The notes under the pieces are model-generated. The model did no database searches. It had not been told where the DNA came from and saw nothing but the letters and a program-made list of their open reading frames with translations. Shown here piece after piece: positions 20,011 to 32,200 of a stretch of DNA of 64,000 nt. Origin of the DNA: Rhineura floridana (taxonomy: Eukaryota; Chordata; Lepidosauria; Squamata; Rhineuridae); the NCBI RefSeq assembly GCF_030035675.1, contig NC_084482.1, positions 74,809,120 through 74,873,119 of the forward strand. The letters run 5' to 3'. A program made the position numbers and the translations under genes. The stretch's first letter is position 1. Every line of letters begins with the position of its first letter.

Positions 20011-20269
20011 CATGTGTTCACGGATCCTGCCCGCCCAGTCCAGTGTGAAACCTGAGGCCAAGCGCACCATACTGCTGTCTCCTGGTGAAGCCAGATGAAC
20101 GCTTCTTTTTTCTTTTTTAAAACACATTCTAAACCTAGAGAGGTGTTTCATTTTAAGATCAATGTCTTACAAATTGCCCAGGTGGTATTTTGCCTCAGCT
20201 CTAGCCTGGGGGCTTTTTTAATTAGACGTTTATATTTCTGAATAGTAAGCCCCTGTGGTTGAGTTTCAT

Positions 20270-20275
20270 AATAAA
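20270..20275 (+). terminator. DDX39A: DDX39A poly(A) signal
   Basis: AATAAA lies 260 bp after the stop codon and is followed by a T-rich stretch. It implies a short 3' UTR of roughly 280 bp ending near 20290. Confidence 0.8.
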
Positions 20276-20295
20276 TGATTTTTTACAATGTCATT

Positions 20296-20887
20296 TTCTC
20301 GCTATTCTTGAGGCATAGTGAGGCAGAAGGTGGGTACTGGAATTCTTGGTGCCCTCCATCTTGCTGCATCTCCCACATTTCTGTTTGCTCTCTTCACCTA
20401 TGCTGCTCTTGTTATCAGGATTACGCCTTTTGTTAAACTGTCCTAGCTTCTCTTCTGCTCCCCTTTACATCCTCGTTTATCAAGACCCACCCCTTTTCAC
20501 ATTCACATGGCTTTGAGCAATGTGTTTGGCATGCCTCTATTGCAGTGTCTTTCATGTAATGTGAAGATACAAATACAGATTCTGAAGACTGCAATTTTCT
20601 CCTTTCTCTTTCCTAGAGAAATGATGATAGGGACTGTTGATATATACCTCCCTGCTTGGCCCCTGCATACCCCTGTGTATCTGTACAGGACACCTGCCCT
20701 TCTATATAATCATATACAAGCCAGGTTACCTGAGGCTGTCTCCTCTTGTTTTGCTAGGCTGGTTAGGGTTGTTTGAACTGGTGGACTTCTCTGGTGACTA
20801 GCCCAGAGTTTCTTCTTTGCTCTTCTTCCCTCTATCCCAAAGTTACTTGTTTTAAATGATGGCATAACTCAGAATCCCAAAATACTT
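20296..20887. other. Convergent intergenic gap between DDX39A and ADGRE5
   Basis: About 590 bp separate the two inferred poly(A) sites. No exon, repeat or RNA gene was recognised. Confidence 0.55.
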
Positions 20888-20893
20888 TTTATT
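20888..20893 (-). terminator. ADGRE5: Candidate ADGRE5 poly(A) signal
   Basis: TTTATT on the plus strand (AATAAA on the minus) is the only canonical signal I found between the ADGRE5 stop (23198) and DDX39A. It would give a 3' UTR of about 2.3 kb with no recognised repeats. This is inference only; a variant signal closer to the stop is possible. Confidence 0.4.
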
Positions 20894-23197
20894 TCAACGT
20901 ACATGTTAGGAAAAACAAGTGGTTAAGAGATAATTGCTTCAAATAAGGGAGTGGGTATTTAGAGAAGAATAAGCTGATTTGTGCAAAGACGCTTGGATAA
21001 ACTGCACACAAGTTTAACTAAAGGCACTCCTGCAGTGAAAATATTCCATAGCGGAGAACGTTCTGAATGGGTTACATAGCACTAGAATTGTCACTTTGTG
21101 CATTTGGAATTCATTGCACGGATTTGAATACTACAAAACTCTGTGTTTAGGTGCATGCAGTGCTTGCTGTGCAACCTCTTTTCTTTCTCCTCAGCTAGCA
21201 TTTAAAGCTAAAAAAGAAAAGAATTCAGATTTCTTAACTCTAATGTGTGTTGGCTATCCGCACATTACCTCGTGCCAGAATGCTAGGAATACAGAGCATC
21301 TGGAATTGCAGTATACATAGCCAAGCTCTTGGGCAAGAACAGTAGGAATTTGGCAAAACTGGAAACAGTCCTAAATAAATTAGTCTAAACAGGAAGCTTT
21401 GTAAAGCTGCAGTATTTGATGTGAACTGCCAATATGGAGGACTCCATTAACTTCAATAACTGCTTCCAGAAATCTGCCTTCTTTCTCTTCTTCCTGCTGC
21501 TTTATATGTGCTGCTATCATTTAGTCTTTATATAAGTGCCTCTCTACTACTTGACTGATGGGTTCTTCTGATTGAGATTACACTGCTTGCTGTGTTGTTG
21601 TATCTTGCTACCATTGTGCAGAACTCCCAGGGACAGCAGTGAAGAAAAACACACCAAAGCATAGAAACATGCAGCTCTTGTTAAGATGAAGAATATGGAG
21701 CTAGAAGAAAATAAAGTATGAGGACCTTTAAAGCAGGGGGGTGCTTGGCCTGTATGACTATCATGATGCTACTTGTGTTAGTGTTCTGCGTGTTTGATTT
21801 TCCCTTGCTGAAGATAGCAACTTGAGTTGTTTGACATTTTTCAACTCTGGAATAGGTACCACTGTACAAAACACAAAAGTGAGGTGCCTATTGGTTTTTC
21901 AGCATGTGCCTGTCTGAAAGTGGTGACCAGAAAAGGATCAGCTTGCCATATCCAAGTCTTTTAGAAAGACTATGCCTAATTCATCAAGGTACCGTTCACA
22001 CCTGGTAAAGCATTCATATATTTGTGTTCTTCTACGTGAAGCAGATACTTTAAATTAGGAAATAACCATGAGATGTCATAGCAAGTGGATACCTTTCCTC
22101 ACCTAAACCTGAATTCTGAGAATATCACACTCCTTGGTATATAAAAGAAATGAAACATCTGACACAAGCACAACTTCCACAGTACTATTCTGCTTGCCTA
22201 GATCTATTTTACTAGGTACCTGAAATCTAGGGAAACGTGTATCTAGACTATAGAGAAAAACTCGCCTGCTTGAACATTTTTCTGTTAAAATAAATGTTTG
22301 GATATAGAAAACTCAGTGCTTGGAGGGATATTCTAGGCCTGCTCCTGACATTCCCATTTTATATGGGGTGGTGGTTAATATATGGGGAATATTAAATTAT
22401 TTGAGCTGTCACTTGCAGTATATTCCAACTCACATCTTAATGACACTAGACCTCAGTTTTTTGCTATCCCTTGGACAAATGAGGTCAGCTTGGTCTAAGT
22501 TTTCATAGGCACAAGCAGAACAGTTAAGTGAGTGGCAAGGGAAGTGACTACCCCTGAGTGAGGCTCCTTCCATTGTCTTGAAGTTGTTGGACCACTTTGT
22601 GCTGCAGTCAATATTCTATGCTCCTGCTTCAGAGTATGAGCTAGAGGCTGATTGGAAGGCTGGCTATCAAACTGGCTAGCAACAAGAAATCTAAGCTGAA
22701 AAACACTGGGGTCAGGGTTCTATAGATCATTCCATACAGAGCACTCCACCATACTGTCTTCAATTATTTGTATGGACCAAATGTGCAAATGTCCACTTCA
22801 GTTTTCTGATGATCACCTACTGCTGACATGTGGCAATCAAACGGCGTACTCTCTAGAGCGACAGTGAGCCAATGTCTGTTGCAAGGGCCTCTTTAAAAGT
22901 GTCTTGTGTGCAAGTACCCTTTTAGACTTAACTCCGCCTCTCTGTGAGAGGAGAAGATTGGCATAGAAGAAGGCATCCCATACTGAAGAGGCATGTGCCA
23001 ACATCAGCTTAATAGCATTAGTCCAGTTCTTGAGCTTACTTGGTGGGTCCCTACAGATGTCTGGCAGTTCTGTGGTCCTTGTTGCAGTAGGACTGTATTA
23101 GTGGGTGACTCTTCCAGAAGAAAGACTGCCAGAATAACAGGATGTGATTGTCATGTGCAAAAACAGCACTCCTGAAACTTGCTTCTGCAAGGGGTTG

Positions 23198-23230
23198 CTA
23201 CATTCCAGATTCCTTCCAAGACTTGGGTGT
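23198..23230 (-). CDS. ADGRE5: ADGRE5 last coding exon: C-terminal TPKSWKESGM
   Basis: The acceptor CCTCCAG/ACACCC is in phase 0 with the exon before, and the stop is TAG. The ending ESGM parallels human ESGI, a known PDZ-binding C-terminus, which supports this very short exon. Confidence 0.8.
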   Translation of the reverse strand, partial: TPKSWKESGM

Positions 23231-26200
23231 CTGGAGGGGAGAGAGAGAGAGATGAAGCAACTGGAGTAGTCCTAACAGTTCCATACCACTACTAGAATAG
23301 TGGTGTAGCTCAAGGATTTCCCAGTCTTCTGTTTTGTCAGTCTTTTTTACCATGCAATCAACTGTTTCAAGCCGGTTTGTTCCTAAATCCTCCCTCCTAA
23401 GGTAACTTGATGTATTTTTTTTCTGAGCACATCTTAGCAGCAGTTCTACTGGAGACTGCACACGTTCTCCCCATCCCATTTTATGGAAGCTGTGGATCAT
23501 TAATGAAGAAACATGGAAAATGTGTGTGTCTTTTTAGTAGCATTGTGAGGGATAATTGTAGAAGACATGGCCAGGCTGATAGCTGCAAGCTCAACAGGGG
23601 AGTGTGATGATCTGTGGAGGGGGAAATGCCACACCTGCTGCTGTTTTCTCTTACCCGTAATGTGTTGGAGCTGGCTGTGGAGCTGAACTCAGAATACTTG
23701 TCACTGCTGTGGGGCTTGCCATGTACGTCCTTGCAGAACCAGCGGTAGTAGTCATCACGTACCTAGACACAAAAACAAAGTTCCAGCTGACAGGCTTGTA
23801 ATTCATGGTATTCACAAGTCTATAACACCCATTTTTCAGCCAAACAAGTATAGGTATTGCCTTTTGGATCTTGTGTTCCAGCCCTGAGCCCGCCCAAACC
23901 ACCCTCTTCCAAACTTACACTGCATTCCTGTGAGTTTTTTCTGAAGTAAGTCCCACCATGTTTAATGTAGCTTACTCTCAAGTAACTGCATCTAGGACTG
24001 CAGTATTGGAGATAGCTTCCCACCTATTTGTCTTTTCTGCTGCAAGTACCTGTTTCTTGAGCAGACAATGCAGGAGGAAGATGAAGAGCCCCTGCAGGCT
24101 GTTGAGGATAGTGAAGATATAAGACATCACGAGGGTGTGATTACTGAACTGAAACAGGCCGAAGACCCAGGTGGTACCCAAAATACAGAGCTGGGCAATG
24201 GCTGTGATTGTGAGTACCCTGCAGGGAAGAGAGGAAAGGGACACAATTTATGTGCTGTCATTGCATAGGACACGACTAGCCCAGGCAGAGAAGTTAGACA
24301 GGGCCTGCAATATGAGACAGTCCTGGATAGCAGCATGATGTTTTTGCGCTTGCAAAGACAGAATTGGTGTAGCTTTGAAATATAATACCCTTTGCACCAA
24401 TCGCTCTGTGGTTTACCTCTGCTTTTTCAATTTACTCATATCAGGATTGATATCGGCAAACTTCTGAGAGAGCTTCCAGACAGTAACCACAAAGACAGCA
24501 GCATTGACCTGTGCAGAAAATATAGGACATGGATGTTAGGAAGCTGCTGAGATAAGAGTTGGCCTCAGGGCTGGCACTGCTGCCCACATCATAGGTTTCC
24601 TACCTTCCAAAAGTCTATATGCAGCAAAAAAAACAAAAATAACATCAGCTTTTCACATGGGAAAATGTGTACATCTATGTAAGACAAATGTCATGGATTG
24701 AAGAGCTGGGCTGCTTGGATGACTGAAATAGTGTTTAGTCACTTTGTTGTGTTCTACTTGCTACAAAACATAACATACGGGCAGACAAAATGTTCCCCAA
24801 CATATCTTGAACCACCTTTATGCATTTGAAGGTGTGGGGATGGAAAGGGGGCATTTGGGTTTGGAAAGCAATGCTTTTGGGAACTGGATGGAACTGAGAA
24901 GCAGGGCAGTTCTGGTTAGGTGAATTAAGACCCAATTGCACACTGACTGAGTGTTACTCCTCTCTAATGATGGTGTGAGAAACATTAGCCTGACATTGGA
25001 TGATGTCTGAAAGGAAAAGATGAAATCATAAATGGCAGACAAGTGGAAAACAAGAGAAATGCATTTAAAGCAATAGATGGAGAACTGCACTCAAAATTGA
25101 ACAAAAAACCAGCCCCCTCTCAGTTGATGGCTTCATAAAGGGTGGATTGGATAGACATCTATGTTAAATTTTACCTTTGTAGTCCCTTTAGTACCACTCC
25201 CTATATATATATGTGTGTGTATATCTATCTGTTGTATTTTATGTATTTTAATTGTATTTTATGTATTATAATTTATTTTAATGTTTTTGTGATTTTACTG
25301 TTTACAATTTTATTATGTACGTGTTTGATTTTATTTTTGTAAGCCGGCCTGAGTGCCCTATTATAGGGTAGAAGGGTGGGATAGAAATATTTTAAAATAA
25401 ATAAATAAAATAAAATAAATAAACATGGGGTACTATATGCAGGGACAGAGTGAAAACTGGCACTGAGGCAAGAAGAATAAAAGGATGGTCCTGGGATGCA
25501 TTAGGCTTTACCATGATGATGAGGGTGACAGGTGCCAGGAAGCTCCATTGGAACCCATTGTCCATTGCAAGCCAGCAGCTGTGGGGAAAGGAAGAGGGTG
25601 AATCTTTTGGCAGGTACCAGTACCTAAATATCTTCCCTGCTACATAAGATTAATTTGCTCCCCTACCCCTTAAAAAATGCACTGCCTTCACATGTCAGCT
25701 CACATCCAATCATTTATTTACTTAAGATAGCTGTATACCATCGTTACTATTTATCCTAGGGCAAATTACAATATATTTTAAAACAACAACAACAAAATAT
25801 AAACAGCATAACTAGCAGAATACACAGAACAGCCAAGTAAAAATGTCAGCTCTAGGATTTTAAAATCTAGCTATAGCAAATACAGTATCCTCCCAACACT
25901 AGTTTAAAGTACAAAACAATTAAAATGCATGAGATAATAGAAATGCGATAAGCTGCCCCCTAAAACTGCCACAACTGGGGTACTACAGAGGAGAAAGTCC
26001 TCCCCTTGTTACCACCCAGTTAATTTCTGAGGGTGAGGGCACTCTGAGAAGGGTCTTTGATCGGTTTGATGTGGGAGAAGGTAGTCCTTAAGGTACGCAG
26101 GTCCCAAGCTGTGAAGGGCTTTAAAGGTCAAAACCAGCATCTTGAATTGGGCTTGGAAGTAAACCAGTAACCAGTGTACATCTCAAATCTCACAAGATAA

Positions 26201-29200
26201 GTTACCAGTCAACTATCCCAGTCAAAATCCTGGCTGCTATATTATGAGTTAATTGCATTTTCCAAACCGTTTTCAAGGGCAGCCCCATTACAGTAGTCTA
26301 AATGGAATGTTACCAGACTGGAATAACATTGCCAGACTCTCCCTTGCCCCTGAGGGGTCATAGTTAGTAAACTAGCCTCAGCTGCTAGAAAGCCCTCCGT
26401 GCTGCTAAGGACACCTTTATTTATTATTTATTTATTTAACAAAATTTATATACCACTTGACTATTTTTTACAATTTTAAATTTTTTTACAATTTTTCCAT
26501 TTTGATTGTAAAAAAACTAAGTGGTTTCAAAAACATTAAAAATTATCAATAAAACGATTAAAAACTATTTTTCTTTTAAAAAATCACAACCGTAACTAAC
26601 TAAAAAGATTAAAACATATCAGCATACATGTGTCTGGATAGGCTTACCTAAACAAAAAAAGTTTTAAGCAGGCACTGATAGGAATACAGTGAACTCCCTG
26701 CCTGATGTCAATAGGCAGAGAGTTCCAAAGAATTGGTGCTGCTACACTAAAACAACAATTCCTTGCAAGTGAAGAACGAGTTGTTATGTGGACCCTGTAA
26801 CAGTGCCAGTTCCGCAGACCAAAGTGCTCAAGTGGGCACATATGGGGTAAGGTGGTTTCACAAGTAAGCGGGTCTCAAGCTGTTAAGGGCTTTATATACC
26901 AGTAGATACACCTTGAACTTGGCCTGGTAACAAATTGGCACCTTTTGTTCAATGCACCTTTGCCTCAAGCTGGATCAAGTACTCCTAAACTGTGATCCTG
27001 AAAATGCAAGATTGCACATGGATTGGCTATGTCATTTATTGCCTAGCGCTCCAGAACAGGAATTGATCTTTGCTTGTCCATGTTGAGCTCTCTTACACAA
27101 GTGCAAATCCAATCTCACACTCCCTACAGCCCGACACAAGCATTTTATTACCAGCTACTTACATGCTTCCTAGCTGTGCCCATTTCTGTTCTGCTGCACA
27201 ATTATTCTACAGCCCACATGGGTATACATTAAAACCCCAGGACTTACTTTTTCTTGTTGCCATAGCCGTTGCTATTTATGGCAGCTGAGATGCCCACCAC
27301 GATGGCTGGGAGACCATATCCCACAAAGAAGAGGTGCCAGTGCTTGAGGCTGTGAGTTTTGAAGACCTGAACGACCATCAAGTACAGCTCCACACCTTCC
27401 AGCAGCATCCAACAGAAGACAGAGAGGAAGAAGAGATGCAGCAGCCCAGCCACTACAGCACAGGTTGTCTGGAAGGGGAGACAGGACACAGGGAGACTAT
27501 GAAAGGAGCCTGGTTGTTGAAAATGTTTGCGCAAGGGCCCAAATCTGGAGGGGACATAATCCAACTACTTCTGTTTGGTCCTGCCTCCTTGAGGAACAAG
27601 TTGAATCAGTACTTTGTAAATGGATCTGCTATTATGCCACAGTATCAAGTAAGTTTTCACCTGCCTGAAATGGATATTCCAGTTTGACATTGTAACACAA
27701 ACTGCCTTTCTACCCAAGGCTGCTAAATTTCTGATAAGCTCCATCAGAATACAGCTCATTATTATGAGCAGCTTTGGACTTTATGATGACACAAGGGGAA
27801 CAGGGTGAGCAAGTGCCTCAGGTCTTTTGCAAAATTGTTTTGCTTCTGCCTCAGCATGGTACCCATATCCCACAAAGATGTCCCACATCAGGACATCCTC
27901 CACACAGAGGGAGATGCAAAAGATGGAAATGGGATGAAACAGGAACTGTACAGTGTTTCCTGATCACACTGCATCACTAACATCTTGCAGTCTGTTGTAG
28001 CCATCAGTTCCTTAGTCTTGTCTGCTCAGTTCCACGCTCCACCTTGAAGGAACAAGCACAGGCCTTTGTAATGCTGTCAGCTAGAGCTGAAGTCAAGGGA
28101 TGCTCATGAGTCAGAGCAACAGACCGCCCAAGCCCAGGCCTTCAGTCAGAAGCCAAGAGCTTCTATTAACAGGGACGCTGTCAGAGGACCCTGGGCTTCC
28201 ATTCATCCTCTCTCCCAGCTGATTCTCTTGGAATGGCTCTTGTCCATTAGCTCCCCAGGAGGCATACTGGCAGGGCATCCCAGCCTATTACCTGGTTGCC
28301 AGGATTCCCAACACCCATTAGGAAGATGACATCGCCAACAAAGAGGGCCAGGCAAAGGTGGAGGTGGATGGTGGTGCGGATGCCTCGGATGGCACGGCAA
28401 AACAGGAAGGTGAGGATAGACAGGAACAGGCAGATCAGAGACATAACCAGCCCAATCTTGGTGATGACATCCAGGCCCCAGTCCTGCACAATGACAAATG
28501 GTTAAGTCTGTGCAATGCAAGCCAAGTCTTAATGCAAAGTTGGCATAACCAGCTGATTGGCAAGACTACCCGAAATAGAACGGCCCCACAGGAGACTCAT
28601 GATAGAAGCTGAAGACCCCAGTTCCCACTATCTAGGAGACAATGCTTTGAAGCCACTGGATTCTGGCCCTGAAAACTTTCATGGGAAAAAGGTTCAGAAG
28701 TCCTGATTCCCTACACTTTGGGCAACCTGCTTTGATTAAGCATCTTCCTAACAAAATACCAGGGACCAGAATGCCTAGCCTTAGTTCTGATCTAGCCTCA
28801 GTATTTTGCCCCCAGGAAAGCAGTTCCTAGATGCTGTTTTGTGGGGTCCTTGGGCCCCTGTCTCTGCTTTCCCCTCTACTTACTGCAATAGAGATGAGTT
28901 CATACACTCCCTCTTTCCCTTGCTGCCTTTCTACTAGGTCTTTAAGCTAAGCCAACACTCGGTGCAAAAGCATCTCCTCTGAATTCCATCTCTGCTCTCT
29001 GTACCCAGTTGGCAGCTCTGCTTCCTCCTTGTTCTCCTGCTGCTGCAGGGCTATCCTGGAACTACTACCCTCACCAGCCCCTAGCAGTAGAGGATCAGGC
29101 CCCAAGTGAGCAAAGGCAAGTGGACTCGAGCAGGGATAGGGAACCTTTGGCCTCCAGACGTTGTTGGACTACAGCTTCCATCATCTCTGATTGATGGTTT

Positions 29201-32200
29201 GCTGCCCATGGCTGATGGGAGTTCAACAACATCTGGAGGGCTGCAGGTTCCCCATCTTTGGACTGGGTCACTGGAAGAGCAGCAGGCAGCAGTGAGGCAA
29301 GTGCTCAAGAACTTGTGCTGACCCATCCTTTAAAAATGCCACCACTATCATGCTGTGCCCCCCATTTTTCCTTGGTCGATGCTGTCTTCTGTGCATGCCT
29401 GGCTATATGCACAAGATTAAGAAAGATGCCAGCAGTGGTTCACTCCCTGCTACTACATGGACCTCAACAGATGCTTGTGTGAGCCAAATTACCGACTCTG
29501 TCTCTGCTAAGAAACCATCCATGATTTGTGCTCCTGGTGTTATCATTCAGAGAGGAAAATCTCACATCTTGCAAAGTGAGCTCTGTGATGTCCCTAAATA
29601 TATAATACTGTAAATATGGTAACTGCGGGTTTATTAGAGTAAATGAGGTAAGTGGACTGAGTGAGAGGGGGGAGTACATGGGTTGGAATGTTGATGAGTG
29701 TTGTATTATGATTGGCTGAGCGCTTGAGGGTCTGAAGGTATAAATGAGAGGATGACAGTTGAGAGAGGAAGAAGTTGGTTGGTTCAGTGGGTTGGTTTTG
29801 GATAGGGTGGATTGGATTAGGCGGGTAGTGAGGCAGGTTACTGACGACTAGAAACATAAAGAGTAACGCATCTTATCAAACCACACCCTTGTTGACTATA
29901 CCTTTAAGTAATCTTGTTATTCCCTGTGTATATAAATAAATATTTCTTGGTTTACCAGAATGCCTGATCCTTGGCTGGGTTACACAGACCAGAAGGGTGG
30001 GCAGGGCATATACCAAGGTTGGGAAACAGGATCAATGGTGGCAGCAGTGAAGAGATAGTGTAACATCATCAGGTATCCAAAATAACTCAGGGCTGTAATC
30101 TTTATAGGCACAAAGATACAGGGGGGTTGTGGCCTGCAAGTGCACCCAGACACAAAGTAGCAATAAGCCAGAAGGAGACTAAGGCACAGTCTCAAAGCAA
30201 TATTGTTTACAGGGAGTGTCTGGTGGTGCTGCCTAGCAGTGGGATCTTGAAAGATCTTTGCTAGAGCCGGTGAGAGAACTGTTTTGAGAGCAGGACCCTG
30301 AGGTGGGACCGTGACAAGGCGGTGACCATGGGTAGAGATCCTGACAAGTGGTGACAGGAGGTGGGATCCTGACAGGCTCCTTCAAGGCAGCTTCAGATGT
30401 TGTGCTACAACAGTAAAGGCAACTCTTTGGTTCACATTTGTAGCACACCTCTTAAAAGAAGATGATATGCATCCACTCCTGTAGAGAGACGCATCTCTAT
30501 ATGGATATGGTCACCAGATATGTGTAGAATGCATGCAGTGTGCTGTAGAAAAAGATGTGCAAGTTTCAGTGTAGATTTTATGCTGGGAACACAGAGAGCA
30601 GATCCATCATGTGCCCACTTTTGCCACTTCTTTATAATGTCTGAACTTATTCCAGGTCTCTGCCACTGACTCTCTGTCTCAAGCATTATGTGGAGCCTTT
30701 GAATCATTGGGTTGCATCCAACACTGCCACTGCATGAGCAAAACAGACTTTGGCTTCTGTGACAGGACTTTCCCTTCCTCTCCTCCCCACTGCAACCCCC
30801 TGTGAACTCTCAAAAATCTGCACTAGCAGGTTGGGGGGTTCTCTGGGGCAGGTTTTGGGGGGGTGCAGGGGGAGAAGAGGAAGGGGAAGTCTACTCATGC
30901 AGTGTTGGGTAGTGTAATTGTAATGGCTCCTCCTGACTGCTCCTTCCTTCCTTCAGTGTCTGAGTAGAAAGTGTGTCAGTGGCCAAGGAAATGAAAGGAG
31001 GGCCACGCCTTTCACTGCTTCTCGTGGACTCACCTCCACATCATAGAAGGCCATGAGCACAGCAAAGCTGGTCAGGTGGTTGCACTGGCAGTGTGTGCTG
31101 TCGGCAGTGCTGGAGTTCAGACGTGTGCAGCCTTCTTGAGACCAAAGCCCGCTGCCATTGTCAGGCTTCCAGAAGGCACAAATCAGCTTCAGGTCAGGCT
31201 TCGAGTCCTAGGAGGAAAAGTAATTAAATCTTCTATTGAAGTTTTGCGGTACCTGCAAGTTAGGGAGGGGGGCAGGATTCATGCTCAAGTGACTCAACCG
31301 CATATGCGGACAGAGAATGTGAGGAAATATAAAGAATCTGAACTTAATGTTTATAATGTGGATTGATCAGATGTCAAAATCTGGTCATATGAGCTGAACA
31401 GAGGAGGGCTGAGAAAGACCATTCCTTCTTCACCGCCATGCCTGCTTCCTCATGTAAAAGGGTGAGGTTGAAGCAGAGAAATGGTGCCCACAGAGTAATG
31501 GCCTTTGCTGGAGCTGGGGAGGGCAAAGAAGCAGCAGAGAAGTGACTACTCACTGGTTCCTTGTGGCTGAAGTTGAATCTGACAGGGGCGCTCAAGGATG
31601 TAGTCTCATGGTGGCCTACAAAAGCAGATGCCACGCTGGATAGTACTTTGTAGCTGGGCTTCCCTTCCAGCTGTGCACATTGTGGGGACTTTCCCACTTG
31701 CTCCCATTCTTTCCCTTCAACAACAGCGCCAGTCAGGAAGGGCCCCAGGCTGTGGTATGACAGCAGACCAGCCATGCCGAAAGCTGAAAAGAGAAGAGTT
31801 GGCAGCTCTCTCAGAACTGAGGACTCAACAGCTGCTGGTATGCTAGAATATAAAGGCCAGGTCTATATATGCAGCAGAGGTCCTGAAATGGTAGAAAGGA
31901 CTATACCACTTTACACTGCAGGTGAAAGGACATCAGCTTGTTGAGTTCTTCTCAATGGAGGGGGGGAACTTCCTGCAACAGAGAACTAGCACAACAGGAA
32001 ATGGGTAGCTTCCTCCTACTTCCATGTGCAGCTTTTTTAAATAAAGGGAATATTTTATATGGGGAAAAAGACATCCCCAGTTGTGCCCCCAGGGGGAGCT
32101 GGCTCTCTTCTCTATTGCTCCTCCCCAGCCTTTCCTGGCAGCAGAAGGCACTGTGCTGTGGGCCACAGCTGCATCAACCCTCCAGCCCATTCATGGTGCA

